Positions 53,369-62,447 of a stretch of DNA of 64,000 nucleotides are shown here, piece after piece. A program made the translations under genes and the position numbers. The notes under the pieces are model-generated. The model ran no database searches, was not told where the DNA came from, and worked only from the letters and a program-made list of their open reading frames with translations. This DNA comes from Prosthecobacter dejongeii (GTDB taxonomy: Bacteria; Verrucomicrobiota; Verrucomicrobiia; Verrucomicrobiales; Verrucomicrobiaceae). Within the stretch, counting starts at the first letter, position 1. The number at the start of each line of letters is the position of its first letter. The stretch is taken from the NCBI RefSeq assembly GCF_014203045.1, contig NZ_JACHIF010000001.1, positions 124,001 to 188,000 on the forward strand, written 5' to 3'.

Positions 53369-54646
53369 TCAGCGCACCTCGGGACCACCCCAGGCGAAGC
53401 TCACCTGAGCCCAAACTGCGTGATCTGTGCCCCGTTCATTGGAGTTGTCATAGTTGTATTGCAGGCGGAAGCGAAGCGTGCGTGCATCGTTCGCATACCA
53501 AGTGATGCCAGGGCTGACTCGAAAACGAGAATCCTGCGCCGTGTCTGCATTCCCCGCCACGTATTCCCCACGCAGGCCTAGCTCCAAGTTATTTGGCAGG
53601 CCGTAGAGCAGACTCAAGTAAGCGCCAAAGTCTTGTTGAGTCTCCGGATTGCGTCCTTCCACAAGTTCATCCTCGACCTTGTAACGATTGAACATGGCCT
53701 CCGAGCGAACCCGAAAGTAGCGGCCTCCAGGATCAAAGCCATTTTCACGCCATTGATACTCCGCATGCACACCATAGATGCTCGTGCGGTAACCGGAGAC
53801 GTTATCCGCCCATGCCCCCGAGATGCCACCGCGGAACTGATTAAAGTCATTGTAGTTGTAAACGTTCGTCCAGTTGGCCACCAGCATGAATTCATCTTCA
53901 CCGAAGAAGGCTTCCTCAGCCGCATAGCGTGCTTCTCCCTCTTCTTCATGCTCATGACCATGGTCATCTTCTGCTTGCGGTGCCACCCCCAGAGCGACAT
54001 CAAATTGAGAAGTCCACGGCAGTGGCGCTAACCAGGTGATCTCCGCCCCAATCGTCGTCATCGAGTCTTCGCCCAAGATCCGGGTATTCACCAAATACTG
54101 ATCAATCCAGTCAAACCCGTGAGGATGGTACGTATTCTGAATGCCGAAACGATTGTAAACTCGGCCCCCGCGCACCTCGAAGCCGCCAGGGAGATTTTTA
54201 AACTTCCAGAAAACTTCTTCAAAGATCGGGTCAATCCGCCCACCAGTCACTGCCGCTGCATACGTGATGAAAAATTCATTGTACTCATCCAATCGCCCAG
54301 AAAGAGAAAACTCGATATTCTGAAACGTCACCGCGTCTCTTTCCTCGGGGTCGTGATGCCCGGCACGCAGCTCTTCTTGTTCCGTCGAAGCGGTTCCAAA
54401 AGCTGTATCCAAGTGCATGTGGGGGAAAATCTTCCCTGCCAGACTCACATCCAGGCCCGTCAACCAATCAGCCTTACCGTCCATCGGCAATACCACGGGC
54501 GCAGACATGGCGCTGAAAGTGGAGTACTCATATTTTTGCCGCTGCTGGGATTCAAATTGGGCGGATGTCTGAGCCCAGGCCGAACCTGAAATCAAAAAAC
54601 CAGCGGCCAAAACTGTAGAAAGAAAAGGAGCAACGGGAGGATGCAT
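53369..54646 (-). CDS. Outer-membrane beta-barrel protein with His-rich loop, linked to zinc uptake
   Basis: This protein of about 425 residues has a signal peptide (FLSTVLAAGFLISGSAWAQ) and a series of amphipathic beta-strands, ending RFRLQYNYDNSNERGTDHAVWAQVSFAWGGPEVR, typical of a small outer-membrane barrel. A striking His/Glu-rich loop (EDDHGHEHEEEGEARY, about 220-235) would sit on one side of the membrane and could bind zinc. There is no TonB box or plug domain visible, so it is probably a porin-type channel. It precedes the ZnuA-like gene and is probably in the same operon. The ATG at 54646 begins the signal peptide. The exact family is uncertain. Confidence 0.7.
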   Translation of the reverse strand: MHPPVAPFLSTVLAAGFLISGSAWAQTSAQFESQQRQKYEYSTFSAMSAPVVLPMDGKADWLTGLDVSLAGKIFPHMHLDTAFGTASTEQEELRAGHHDPEERDAVTFQNIEFSLSGRLDEYNEFFITYAAAVTGGRIDPIFEEVFWKFKNLPGGFEVRGGRVYNRFGIQNTYHPHGFDWIDQYLVNTRILGEDSMTTIGAEITWLAPLPWTSQFDVALGVAPQAEDDHGHEHEEEGEARYAAEEAFFGEDEFMLVANWTNVYNYNDFNQFRGGISGAWADNVSGYRTSIYGVHAEYQWRENGFDPGGRYFRVRSEAMFNRYKVEDELVEGRNPETQQDFGAYLSLLYGLPNNLELGLRGEYVAGNADTAQDSRFRVSPGITWYANDARTLRFRLQYNYDNSNERGTDHAVWAQVSFAWGGPEVR

Positions 54647-54720
54647 GGAGGTCAATAAAGCAATGAACTTGCATTAACATCAAGTCGTTTTCACAACTTT
54701 TTTGCATTTGAATACGCCAC

Positions 54721-54752
54721 AATAAAACCCACTCCTGACTCAAGAGTGGGTT
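54721..54752 (-). terminator. Intrinsic terminator of wrbA (minus strand)
   Basis: A perfect 9-bp stem (AACCCACTC at 54726-54734 with GAGTGGGTT at 54744-54752) has a 9-nt loop. On the minus strand it is followed by TTTTATT. It ends the wrbA transcript before the barrel gene's promoter. Confidence 0.75.
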
Positions 54753-54784
54753 ACGCTGCTACAAAAAATTTAAAGGAAGCTCGC

Positions 54785-55384
54785 TTAAGCTGTCAATTTT
54801 GCCGTGATACTCGCCACATGCTTCCCCTGAAAGCGGGCTAGAGAGAGCTCTTTCTCGCTTGGCTGGCGAGAGCCATCGGCTCCAGCAATGGTCCCTGCTC
54901 CATAGGGACTACCGCCACGGACTTCACTGATGTCTGTCAGCTCAGGCGCAGAATAAGGCAGGCCCACATAAATCATGCCGTGATGTAAAAGAGTAGGAAT
55001 CGTGGTGAGGATGGTGGATTCATTGCCGCCGCCCGTGCCAGTGCTGGTAAAGACGCTTCCCACTTTACCAATGAGGGCTCCTTTCATCCAAAGACCGCCG
55101 GTTTGATCCAGGAAATTGCGCATCTGGGCCGCCATGTTTCCAAAGCGGGTCGGAGTGCCAAAGATGATGGCATCGTATTCAGCCAGTTCAGCTGGCGTGG
55201 CCACGGGGGCATTTTGATCCAGCTTTGCTCCTGCTTTTGCGGCCACGTCAGGTGGCATGGTTTCAGGGACGCGCTTCAGAGTGACTTCGACACCCTGCAC
55301 CGCACGGGCACCTTCAGCGATGGCATTGGCCATGTTTTCAATGTGACCGTAAGTGGAATAATAGAGAACAAGGAGCTTGGACAT
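54785..55384 (-). CDS. wrbA: WrbA-type NAD(P)H:quinone oxidoreductase
   Basis: This 199-residue flavodoxin-like quinone reductase has [23 protein letters not shown] (FMN phosphate loop), [28 protein letters not shown] and [35 protein letters not shown], then [23 protein letters not shown], all highly conserved in WrbA. It reduces quinones by two electrons in the cytoplasm, limiting radical formation. It stands as a single transcription unit with a terminator after it. Confidence 0.96.
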   Translation of the reverse strand: MSKLLVLYYSTYGHIENMANAIAEGARAVQGVEVTLKRVPETMPPDVAAKAGAKLDQNAPVATPAELAEYDAIIFGTPTRFGNMAAQMRNFLDQTGGLWMKGALIGKVGSVFTSTGTGGGNESTILTTIPTLLHHGMIYVGLPYSAPELTDISEVRGGSPYGAGTIAGADGSRQPSEKELSLARFQGKHVASITAKLTA

Positions 55385-55645
55385 GATGTTTTAAAGTTTA
55401 AGTGACTTCGACAACACAACGATCCCTGGATGTACCCAGAATGCTAATACCCAACCGTCAGTCTCAGCCCTACTTTTAGGCATAACCATCTCCAGTCATA
55501 GCAGCGCTAATAGATTTAAATTTAACCCAATCTGCATCCAGTCCACCTTCCATTGTCGCACAAGAACCACCTTCTGCGGGCTTTTCATTTGCAGATGTGA
55601 GCACCCGGCGTCTGGTCCTGAAAGTGCTATCCATTCGCGACGCCT

Positions 55646-56323
55646 ATGCCCATCACACGCATCTACCTCATCCGCCACGGAGCCACCATCCTGACCGCCG
55701 AGGACCGCTTTGCCGGCGCTACCAATGTGCCGCTTTCCGATGAAGGCCGCCATCAAGCCACCACGCTTTCCCAACGCCTGGCTCCTTTAAACATCGCCGC
55801 CGTTTATGCCTCTCCCCTGGACCGCACCCTGGAGACGGCCCGCATTTTAGCTGGACCGCACCATCTGGAAGTAAATCCTCGTGATGGGCTCAAGGAAATT
55901 TCCCACGGACATTGGGAACAAATGACTCGCCACGAAGTCGAAGTACAGTTCCCCCAAGAAGCCGCCGCCTGGGATGAAGATCCATACACCTTCGCCCCTG
56001 AAGGGGGTGAAAGCGGCCTCGCCGTCACGGCGCGCGCTCTGCCTGCACTGCTCGATATCGTGCGCCATCACGAGGGACAATCCGTGATCGTGGTCTCACA
56101 CAAGGCCACCATCCGCCTCCTGCTGAGCTCCCTCCTCGGCTTTGATCCGCGCCGCTACCGGGACAATCTCGATCAAGATCCAGCGGCCCTCAATATCGTG
56201 GATTTTAAAGATCCCGTACGGGCTCGCCTAATGCTGTTTAATGACACCTCCCATTATGCAGAAGGCAGCCTCAATAAACCTGAATCTGCCGAGGCTCGTC
56301 TTTCCAAGTGGTGGACGCATTGA
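55646..56323 (+). CDS. Histidine phosphatase family protein (phosphoglycerate-mutase-like)
   Basis: This 225-residue protein has the family's catalytic start YLIRHGATIL (His phosphorylated in the reaction), then RFAGATNVPLSDEGRHQA, ASPLDRTLETARILA, the second catalytic site EISHGHWEQM and VIVVSHKATIRLLLSSLLG (His). Family members include phosphoglycerate mutases, sugar phosphatases and cobalamin pathway phosphatases, and the substrate here is not defined. The RpiB gene starts 27 bp after its stop, so a pentose-phosphate-linked role is possible. ATG 55646 is followed directly by the first strand. Confidence 0.92.
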   Translation: MPITRIYLIRHGATILTAEDRFAGATNVPLSDEGRHQATTLSQRLAPLNIAAVYASPLDRTLETARILAGPHHLEVNPRDGLKEISHGHWEQMTRHEVEVQFPQEAAAWDEDPYTFAPEGGESGLAVTARALPALLDIVRHHEGQSVIVVSHKATIRLLLSSLLGFDPRRYRDNLDQDPAALNIVDFKDPVRARLMLFNDTSHYAEGSLNKPESAEARLSKWWTH

Positions 56324-56350
56324 GACACACCTAACTAATTTTCATTCATC

Positions 56351-56779
56351 ATGAATATCGCCATTGGCTCCGACCACGCCGGCTATCGCTATAAGCAAGC
56401 CATCATCTCTCACCTGGAAAAGTCTGGGCATCTCGTGACGGATTTCGGCACGCACTCGGAAGAGTCCACAGACTACCCCAAATTCATACGCCCAGTGGCG
56501 GAAGCCGTGGCCGCCGGAAAGTATGAACGCGGCATCGTCCTCGGAGGTTCCGGGAATGGCGAAGCCATCGCGGCCAACCGCGTCAAGGGCATCCGCTGCG
56601 GTCTGTGCTGGAACCTGGAATCCGCCCGCCTGACTCGGCAGCACAATGACGCCAACGTGCTCTCCCTGGGCGAACGCATGATGGATCTGGAGATGGCTTT
56701 GCAAATTGTGGATCTTTTCCTGAACACTCCTTTTGAGGGAGGCCGCCATCTGGCGCGCATCCAGCAACTGGACACCTGA
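56351..56779 (+). CDS. rpiB: Ribose-5-phosphate isomerase B, Glu-base type
   Basis: This 142-residue enzyme interconverts ribose 5-phosphate and ribulose 5-phosphate. It starts MNIAIGSDHAGYRYKQ and has the active-site loop VLGGSGNGEAIAANRVKGIRCGLCW. In E. coli RpiB the loop has a catalytic Cys (CGTG); here that position is Gly and Glu follows in SGNGE. This is the pattern described for the Mycobacterium tuberculosis enzyme, where Glu is the base. RQHNDANVLSLGERMM and the C-terminal helix are typical. It lies between the phosphatase and thioesterase genes in a probable operon. Transketolase at 8.1 kb belongs to the same pathway. Confidence 0.94.
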   Translation: MNIAIGSDHAGYRYKQAIISHLEKSGHLVTDFGTHSEESTDYPKFIRPVAEAVAAGKYERGIVLGGSGNGEAIAANRVKGIRCGLCWNLESARLTRQHNDANVLSLGERMMDLEMALQIVDLFLNTPFEGGRHLARIQQLDT

Positions 56780-56786
56780 GCCGCCT

Positions 56787-57230
56787 ATGAACGATGACCT
56801 GCTGCGTGAAACGGAGCACTTTCTTCATGAGCAGATTCCCCTCACTCGCGCCATGGGGGTAAAGGTGGAAAGTTACGATGGCGGAACGCTGGTGATCACC
56901 GCACCGCTGGAGCCCAATCACAACCACCTCGGAACCGCTTTCGGCGGCAGCCTTAGCGCCATCGCCACTCTGACGGGATACAGCTTGCTATGGTTGATGT
57001 TAGGTGATCGCACAGCCCACATCGTCATCCGCGAAAGCACCATCCGTTATCGGCGGCCCGTGCGTGGGCTTATTCGTGCCTTCTGCCAGCCACCCGATGG
57101 TGCCACAATCCGTGAATTTAAAAAGCTGTTTGCTGAGGCAGGCAAAGCACGCCTGAATCTCCAAGTCACCATCCAGGAAGAAGGGCAAATTTGCGTAGAA
57201 TTCAGCGGCGAATTTGTGGCGATAAAATAA
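56787..57230 (+). CDS. Putative thioesterase (YiiD C-terminal-like hotdog)
   Basis: This 147-residue protein has the hotdog-fold signature NHNHLGTAFGGSLSAIATLTGYSLLWLML, followed by HIVIRESTIRYRRPVRG and QVTIQEEGQICVEFSGEFVAIK. This is the pattern of the C-terminal domain of E. coli YiiD and related putative acyl-CoA thioesterases. The substrate is unknown. It begins 7 bp after rpiB with no own promoter visible. I preferred ATG 56787, because an upstream in-frame ATG at 56733 lies inside rpiB. Confidence 0.85.
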   Translation: MNDDLLRETEHFLHEQIPLTRAMGVKVESYDGGTLVITAPLEPNHNHLGTAFGGSLSAIATLTGYSLLWLMLGDRTAHIVIRESTIRYRRPVRGLIRAFCQPPDGATIREFKKLFAEAGKARLNLQVTIQEEGQICVEFSGEFVAIK

Positions 57231-57248
57231 GGTTTTTTCGCTTTTTTT
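57219..57248 (+). terminator. A/T-rich terminator overlapping the thioesterase stop
   Basis: GCGATAAAA (57219-57227) pairs with TTTTTTCGC (57233-57241) with one mismatch, and seven T residues follow at 57242-57248. The stop codon is inside the loop. The stem is weak. Confidence 0.4.
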
Positions 57249-57332
57249 GACTATGCCTAACTAACTCAAAAAAACATTTCAGCACACAAACAGTGTAGAA
57301 AGGAGATAGGCAAATGAATCGGAACTCCCCAC

Positions 57333-58151
57333 TTATTTCTTCATTTTCTCACGAATCATTTTGGCTAAATACTGAGCCGTTTCATCGCCAATGACGTGAT
57401 AGCCCGCCAAGTTCGGGTGACGGTCGCCGAACCAACCTGGCAGTTTACCAAAATGCGCATCCAATTGATTGTCCATCACCAGTACTTTGGGTGGATTTTC
57501 AGCCACAAAAGGTTTGACCAATTCATGATATTGAACTGGGATATTCTTCAGTTCATAGCGCCTGTAATTCAGCATGTTAGGCCCTTCTTTCAGCGCCTGC
57601 GCATACCTGGGATAAATGTCAAAAAGCGGTAACCTGTGCTGTAAAGCCACTTTCCGATTCAGGGTGTTAATCTCGTTACACTTTTGCGAATCCATGTAAG
57701 GAATGACCGTCATGATCACAAGTTGCGCGTTCGGATGATCCTGGCGCATCCGGCTGATCAGTTCGGCATAGTCTTGGGTAAAGTTTCCCGCAAAGTTCTC
57801 GCGCCGGGCATAGTCGTTGATGCCATACCGGATGAAGATGTAATCTACTCCTGGAAGTTTCGCCATCTGCTTATCATAGCGTCCCGAATCCAGCAGCCTG
57901 CGGACGTATTCACCACTCAGGCCAAGATTGATCACGTTGCATGGTGGCAGGTCTTTTTCAGCCGCCAATAAAACACGAATCACTTCTTCCAAATGAGGCC
58001 CTTTAGGACTGAGTTTGCGCGGGATGCTTCCCTCCGTCGTGCTGTCCCCGACCAACAGCACTTGCAGCTTCCCCTCATGCTCCGCCTTTGCCGAGACAAA
58101 AGAAAAAAATAGTCCCAACAAAGCCACACCTAACATGGAGTATGTTTTCAT
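57333..58151 (-). CDS. Exported SGNH/GDSL-family hydrolase
   Basis: This 272-residue protein has a signal peptide (SMLGVALLGLFFSFVSAKA), then the catalytic Ser block LLVGDSTTEG, the oxyanion Gly block NLGLSGEYVRRLL, the Asn block FIRYGINDYARRE and the Asp-His block DRHPNLAGYHVIG. All four SGNH residues are present. Such enzymes in PVC bacteria often remove acetyl or other ester groups from polysaccharides. It follows the Gfo/Idh/MocA gene by 18 bp on the same strand, so the two are probably co-expressed for carbohydrate use. Confidence 0.93.
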   Translation of the reverse strand: MKTYSMLGVALLGLFFSFVSAKAEHEGKLQVLLVGDSTTEGSIPRKLSPKGPHLEEVIRVLLAAEKDLPPCNVINLGLSGEYVRRLLDSGRYDKQMAKLPGVDYIFIRYGINDYARRENFAGNFTQDYAELISRMRQDHPNAQLVIMTVIPYMDSQKCNEINTLNRKVALQHRLPLFDIYPRYAQALKEGPNMLNYRRYELKNIPVQYHELVKPFVAENPPKVLVMDNQLDAHFGKLPGWFGDRHPNLAGYHVIGDETAQYLAKMIREKMKK

Positions 58152-58169
58152 GATGGATAAACTTTAAGC

Positions 58170-59450
58170 TCAGATCTTCCAAGCATCGCGCATCGGTCGC
58201 ATCAGCAAGGCATTGGCCTCATCATTCCCCGTGAAGGCTTCGGCTTTCGGATCAAATTTCAGCCCTTTTTGCAGCTTGGCCGATATAGCACCTAGATGGC
58301 AAATCGTGGCCGCACGCTGAGCGATTTCTGCCGGGGCTGCTGTGCGTTCTCGAGAAATCACAGCATCAATGAAATTGCGGTGGTGATGCTTGGAGACATA
58401 CAGGCGTGTATCGCCTTCCTTCATCTTGATGCGCAAAATGTCGATAGAGCTGGCCTTCAGTGTCTCAGCTTCCGTGAATACCCAGCCTTCACTACCGATG
58501 AATTTAGTGCCGTAGGTGGCCGCATCTTTAGTGCTGAACATCGAGAGCTTTAGCCCATTAGCGTAACCATATTCGATGCGGTACTCCTCCGGCGCATCGT
58601 AGAGCCCCTGCGCTCTGCGTTTCACCTCCATCGCCTCCACCTCAGTCGGTGTAGTGTCATCCATGCCCGCGCCCCACTGGGCTACATCCACAAAATGTGC
58701 GCCCCAGTCTGTGATGTATCCTGGCGCATACTCGTCAATCCAGCGGAAGTTAAAATGACAACGCGCTTCGGTATAAGGCCGCTCAGGAGCACTCCCCAGC
58801 CACATGGCATAATCCAGATGTGGCGGCACCTCCTGCGGACCTTCCAACCCGGTGTAACCGCCACGGATGGCAAAAGTCCCAGGCACACCCACCTGGATCT
58901 CTTTGAGTTCACCGATGTAGCCATTGCGCACCAGTTCACAGGCCATGCGTACTTTAAGGCCGGACCGTCTCCAAGTACCACATTGCAGCACCCGTTTGTT
59001 TTCCGCCACCGCCCGGCAGATGGCCCGCCCTTCGGCAATGCTAGCTCCCAAAGGTTTTTCAGAAAACAGGTCCTTCCCCGCCTTTGCGGCCTCAATCGCC
59101 ACATTCGCATGCCAGTGGTCAGGCGTGGCATTCATCACCGCATCCACATCCTGGCGCGCCAGCACTTTGCGGTAGTCCTTATAGCAATCTGCAGGTGTCA
59201 GCTTGGCTAGGTTCATCGCTCGTTCGCGGTGCTTGCCATCCACATCGCAGATGGCCACCACCTGCACTCGTTCATCTGCCAAGAAGGCTTTCAGGTTAGC
59301 CGTCCCCTGCCCGCCCACTCCGATGCAGGCCAGACGGATCTTGGAATTGGGCGACACTGCACCCGCACGACCTAAAACAGCAGCAGGCAGGATCAGAGGC
59401 GCAGCACTTTTCAGAAACTGGCGGCGAGAAAAAGAATGGTGATCTGACAT
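58170..59450 (-). CDS. Tat-exported Gfo/Idh/MocA-family oxidoreductase
   Basis: This 426-residue protein starts with a Tat signal (SRRQFLKSAAPLILPAAVLG). The Rossmann NAD(P) motif IRLACIGVGGQGTANL follows, then VVAICDVD, the family core AVMNATPDHWHANVAIEAAKAGKDLFSEKPLG and the substrate domain (IDEYAPGYITDWGAHFVDVAQWGAGM). Members oxidise or reduce sugars, inositols or glycosides. Export of the folded, cofactor-loaded form is common in this phylum. It is the first gene of a pair with the SGNH hydrolase. The substrate cannot be predicted. Confidence 0.95.
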   Translation of the reverse strand: MSDHHSFSRRQFLKSAAPLILPAAVLGRAGAVSPNSKIRLACIGVGGQGTANLKAFLADERVQVVAICDVDGKHRERAMNLAKLTPADCYKDYRKVLARQDVDAVMNATPDHWHANVAIEAAKAGKDLFSEKPLGASIAEGRAICRAVAENKRVLQCGTWRRSGLKVRMACELVRNGYIGELKEIQVGVPGTFAIRGGYTGLEGPQEVPPHLDYAMWLGSAPERPYTEARCHFNFRWIDEYAPGYITDWGAHFVDVAQWGAGMDDTTPTEVEAMEVKRRAQGLYDAPEEYRIEYGYANGLKLSMFSTKDAATYGTKFIGSEGWVFTEAETLKASSIDILRIKMKEGDTRLYVSKHHHRNFIDAVISRERTAAPAEIAQRAATICHLGAISAKLQKGLKFDPKAEAFTGNDEANALLMRPMRDAWKI

Positions 59451-59597
59451 TCATTCAAAACGGAAATAGAAGGTTCCATTCATCACCTCTTTGTGACCAA
59501 CTTTGGAACTGCTATGCTGTAATGGCTTGGCTAATTTCGGGCGGATCATAAGAATGTCTGACAACTGATTTGGAAGCCTCTATAAGCCATTGAATCA

Positions 59598-60386
59598 ATG
59601 CCTACTGACCACCGCGACTGGTACGACACCCCGCTTTATTACGACATCATCTTCGATGCCGATACCCCGCGCGAAGCCACCTTTCTGGAAACCGTGTGGA
59701 CCATCTTTGGTGAAAAGAGCCGCACCCGCCGCCTGCTGGAACCTGCCTGTGGCAGCGGCAGACTGGTCATCGAAATGGCCCGGCGCGGCTGGGACGTCTC
59801 CGGGTTTGATGGCAATCAGCGTATGCTCGATTTTGCCCTGGAGCGGCTAAAAAAAGAAGGTCTCAAAGCCCGACTATGGCCCGACTGGATGCAGAGTTTT
59901 AAAGCTCCAAAAAATGACCATTACGACCTCGCTCATTGCCTTGTCAGCACTTTTAAATACCTACATTCCGAGGCAGATGCTCTCGCCTGCTTGCAAAGAA
60001 CCTGTGCCGCTTTAAAACCCGGAGGCATCTTCGTCTTAGGCCTGCACCTCAGCGACTACACCACCGCCAAAGAGGAACACGAACGCTGGAAGGCTAGGCG
60101 GGAAGACATCGAAGTGGTCTGCAATACCCATACCTGGCCACCCGACCGTAAAACTCGCCTCGAAGCCATGCGCACCCGGCTTAAAATCAGCCATCAGGGC
60201 CGCCGCCACATCCAGGAGACCCACTGGCAGTTCCGTACCTACGATGCCCGCCAGATGAAGGCGCTACTGTCCCAAGTGCCCGAGCTGGAACTCCAATTGT
60301 GCTACGACTTCACCTATGAAATCGAGACCCCGCGCAAACTGGACGACAGCTACCCCGACATCGTGCTCGTCCTAAAGCGGCGATGA
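59598..60386 (+). CDS. Class I SAM-dependent methyltransferase
   Basis: This 262-residue protein has motif I LLEPACGSGRLVIEMARRG, the acidic post-I loop VSGFDGNQRMLDFALERL, the motif near DLAHCLVSTFKYL and LKPGGIFVLGLHL. These are the features of a small-molecule or protein class I methyltransferase (methyltransf_25/11 type). The C-terminal part has a conserved-looking QGRRHIQETHWQFRTYDARQMKALL. The substrate is unknown. It has no clear operon partner; the ECF sigma gene starts 74 bp after its stop. Confidence 0.9.
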   Translation: MPTDHRDWYDTPLYYDIIFDADTPREATFLETVWTIFGEKSRTRRLLEPACGSGRLVIEMARRGWDVSGFDGNQRMLDFALERLKKEGLKARLWPDWMQSFKAPKNDHYDLAHCLVSTFKYLHSEADALACLQRTCAALKPGGIFVLGLHLSDYTTAKEEHERWKARREDIEVVCNTHTWPPDRKTRLEAMRTRLKISHQGRRHIQETHWQFRTYDARQMKALLSQVPELELQLCYDFTYEIETPRKLDDSYPDIVLVLKRR

Positions 60387-60460
60387 ATTAAATTTCTCTC
60401 AACCGTGAAATAGTTCGTTAAATCGGCCCGGCTTCAGGAAAAAAATCTTGAGAGCCCGCC

Positions 60461-60994
60461 ATGTCGCCTGCCGAAATCGAAGAACACCAACGTTTCTTGC
60501 GCAGCTTAACAGCGCATGAGCCCGCAGTGCGTGCGTATGTTCGTCGGCTGGTGCCCTCCCGAGCCGATGCCGATGATGTCATGCAGGAAGTAGCCATCGT
60601 GCTTTGGGAAAAATTCAGCGAATTCCAAGAAGGATCCGAGTTTCGCCCCTGGGCTTTTGGCATCGCCCGTTTTAAAGTCCTCTCCTGGCTGCGCGACAAA
60701 GGCCGTGACCGCCTCGTCCTCAGCGAAGAAGTGGTGGACCTCATCGCAGAAGAAACTGCCCAGGATGAAACCCGGCTGGAGCGCCAGCGTCGTGCCCTAG
60801 AAACCTGCACTCAAAAACTGGAGCCCGAACAGAAACAGCTCCTCATGCAGGCTTATCAACCGCAGGCGCGGATTCAGCAGGTAGCCGCCATTAGCGGGCG
60901 TTCCGTCACGGGTTTTTATCAGTGGCTGCATCGGCTCCGCCGCTTGCTGGCCGACTGTGTTCAGCGTGAACTGGCCAAGGAGGATGCGTCATGA
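60461..60994 (+). CDS. ECF sigma factor of the FecR/LamG-operon type
   Basis: This 177-residue sigma factor has region 2 ([60 protein letters not shown]) and region 4 ([47 protein letters not shown]). It belongs to an ECF group found in Planctomycetes and Verrucomicrobia next to FecR-LamG proteins and PSD1 cytochromes, and the same order follows here. The next gene overlaps its stop by 4 bp (ATGA), so sigma factor and membrane partner are translationally coupled. Confidence 0.93.
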   Translation: MSPAEIEEHQRFLRSLTAHEPAVRAYVRRLVPSRADADDVMQEVAIVLWEKFSEFQEGSEFRPWAFGIARFKVLSWLRDKGRDRLVLSEEVVDLIAEETAQDETRLERQRRALETCTQKLEPEQKQLLMQAYQPQARIQQVAAISGRSVTGFYQWLHRLRRLLADCVQRELAKEDAS

Positions 60995-62445
60995 AGCTGG
61001 ATGAACAAATTCAGCACTACTTGGATGGTCTAGCCACTGCCGAAGAGGTGCAGCAGCTCCAAAACATCTTGCTCACCCAGCCTGATTCACGACGCCTGTT
61101 TGCGGATCTAGCCAATCTAGACGCTGCCCTGGCCGAACAAGCAGCAGGTTGGGAATCACCAGTCCCAGCAAACTCTGCCAAGTCTCTACGGACACCCATT
61201 TCACATCTTGGGTTAGCTGCCGCCGCAGCCCTCGCACTCATCATCACTGGAACATGGTGGTTGCACAGCAGCAGAGCTGTCCATGCCACCGTGGCTCGTG
61301 GCATCGGTAGCAGAGTCTTTTCTGAAGGCATGCAAATTCAAAGTGCTGATTACAAAATGCAGGCAGGTACGGTGGAGTTCATCACTGCGCGTGGGGCGAA
61401 GGTAGTCATCGAAGCCCCGGCAAGTTTCCGCTTTGAAAATGACCAGCGGCTGCGACTGGAACGTGGCCGTGTGGCAGCAGATGTGCCGCCCTCGGCAAAG
61501 GGTTTTACCGTCGTCACTCCGACAGGCCAGGCTGTGGACCTGGGCACTCAGTTCGGCGTGGATGTGCCCCAACATGGCCAGGCTGAAATCCACGTCTTCA
61601 AAGGAGAGGTCATCGCTCAATCTACCAAAGGCGGCAAACGCCAGAGCCTGAAAGATGGCCAGGCCTACTCCCTAGAGTCCGGCGCCGGAGCCGCACGCGA
61701 GATTCGCTCCGCAGCCTTCATCCAGCCCGATGAAATGCCCGCCCTCCAGGCAGCTCTAACCTCTGGCCAGCGGGCGCGCTCAGATGCCGCCATGGCCGCT
61801 CTGCGACGAGACCCGGCCCTGATCACCCTACTGGATTTTGAAAATTCTAAATTGCCCCCGGGCACCTTTCGCATGACCCAAGGCCGCTGGCCCGGATCAC
61901 ATGCCCCCGAATTCGTCAATGTGGGCGACCACATGAAACTCAATGCAGGGGCTGACCGCTCCTGGCCCCGACTCACCCTCGCCGCCTGGGTACGGCTAGA
62001 TCGGCTGGAAGCCCTCTACCAGTCCCTTTATCACACGGATGGCTGGGATGATGACAAACGTGGTCAAGTCCACTGGATCATCAAAAAGGACGCCACCATG
62101 AGGCTCGCTCTTAAACGCAATACTTTGCTTCCAGGCTCATCGGAGAAAGAAGGTTTCCCAGATTCAGCCACTCCAGTCCTGCCAGAGAAAGGGCGATGGG
62201 TTCACCTGGCCGTGACCTACGATGCTGATGCCAAACGCATCCGCTTTTACCTCAATGGACAGCTAGACAAAGAATGCCTCCAGGCTACCGCCCACCCTGC
62301 TTTGTTAGGGCCTGCACAAATCGGTAACTGGAACTCCCAAGACCGCAAACTGAGTGGTCGCGTTGACGAACTCATTTTGTTAGGCCGAACCATGACCGAC
62401 GATGAAATTCGAGCGCTCTTTGACGCCGGCAATCCCTACCGCTAA
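60991..62445 (+). CDS. FecR-like / LamG-domain membrane protein, sigma-factor partner
   Basis: This 484-residue protein has a short cytoplasmic N-terminus ([22 protein letters not shown]), as in anti-sigma-like proteins, and one membrane helix (about 73-92, [20 protein letters not shown]). A FecR-like beta domain follows (about 105-225; [50 protein letters not shown]). A C-terminal LamG/concanavalin-like domain comes last (about 300-484; [40 protein letters not shown]). The FecR part would sit in the periplasm and may transmit a signal to the sigma factor, and the LamG part may bind a glycan. Both roles are inferred from family knowledge. It overlaps the sigma gene and is followed by the PSD1 gene after 2 bp. 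Confidence 0.9.
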   Translation: MKLDEQIQHYLDGLATAEEVQQLQNILLTQPDSRRLFADLANLDAALAEQAAGWESPVPANSAKSLRTPISHLGLAAAAALALIITGTWWLHSSRAVHATVARGIGSRVFSEGMQIQSADYKMQAGTVEFITARGAKVVIEAPASFRFENDQRLRLERGRVAADVPPSAKGFTVVTPTGQAVDLGTQFGVDVPQHGQAEIHVFKGEVIAQSTKGGKRQSLKDGQAYSLESGAGAAREIRSAAFIQPDEMPALQAALTSGQRARSDAAMAALRRDPALITLLDFENSKLPPGTFRMTQGRWPGSHAPEFVNVGDHMKLNAGADRSWPRLTLAAWVRLDRLEALYQSLYHTDGWDDDKRGQVHWIIKKDATMRLALKRNTLLPGSSEKEGFPDSATPVLPEKGRWVHLAVTYDADAKRIRFYLNGQLDKECLQATAHPALLGPAQIGNWNSQDRKLSGRVDELILLGRTMTDDEIRALFDAGNPYR

Positions 62446-62447
62446 AG

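Noticed and set aside
54660-54690. AATG-N6-CATT as a Zur box upstream of the outer-membrane barrel gene
   Set aside because: The dyad is only 4 bp per arm and does not match known Zur boxes well.
57299-57394. A strong Shine-Dalgarno-like AAGGAGATAGG before a 26-codon frame starting at 57314
   Set aside because: The frame lies antisense over the end of the SGNH hydrolase gene and encodes no recognisable peptide. Other genes here do not use such sites.
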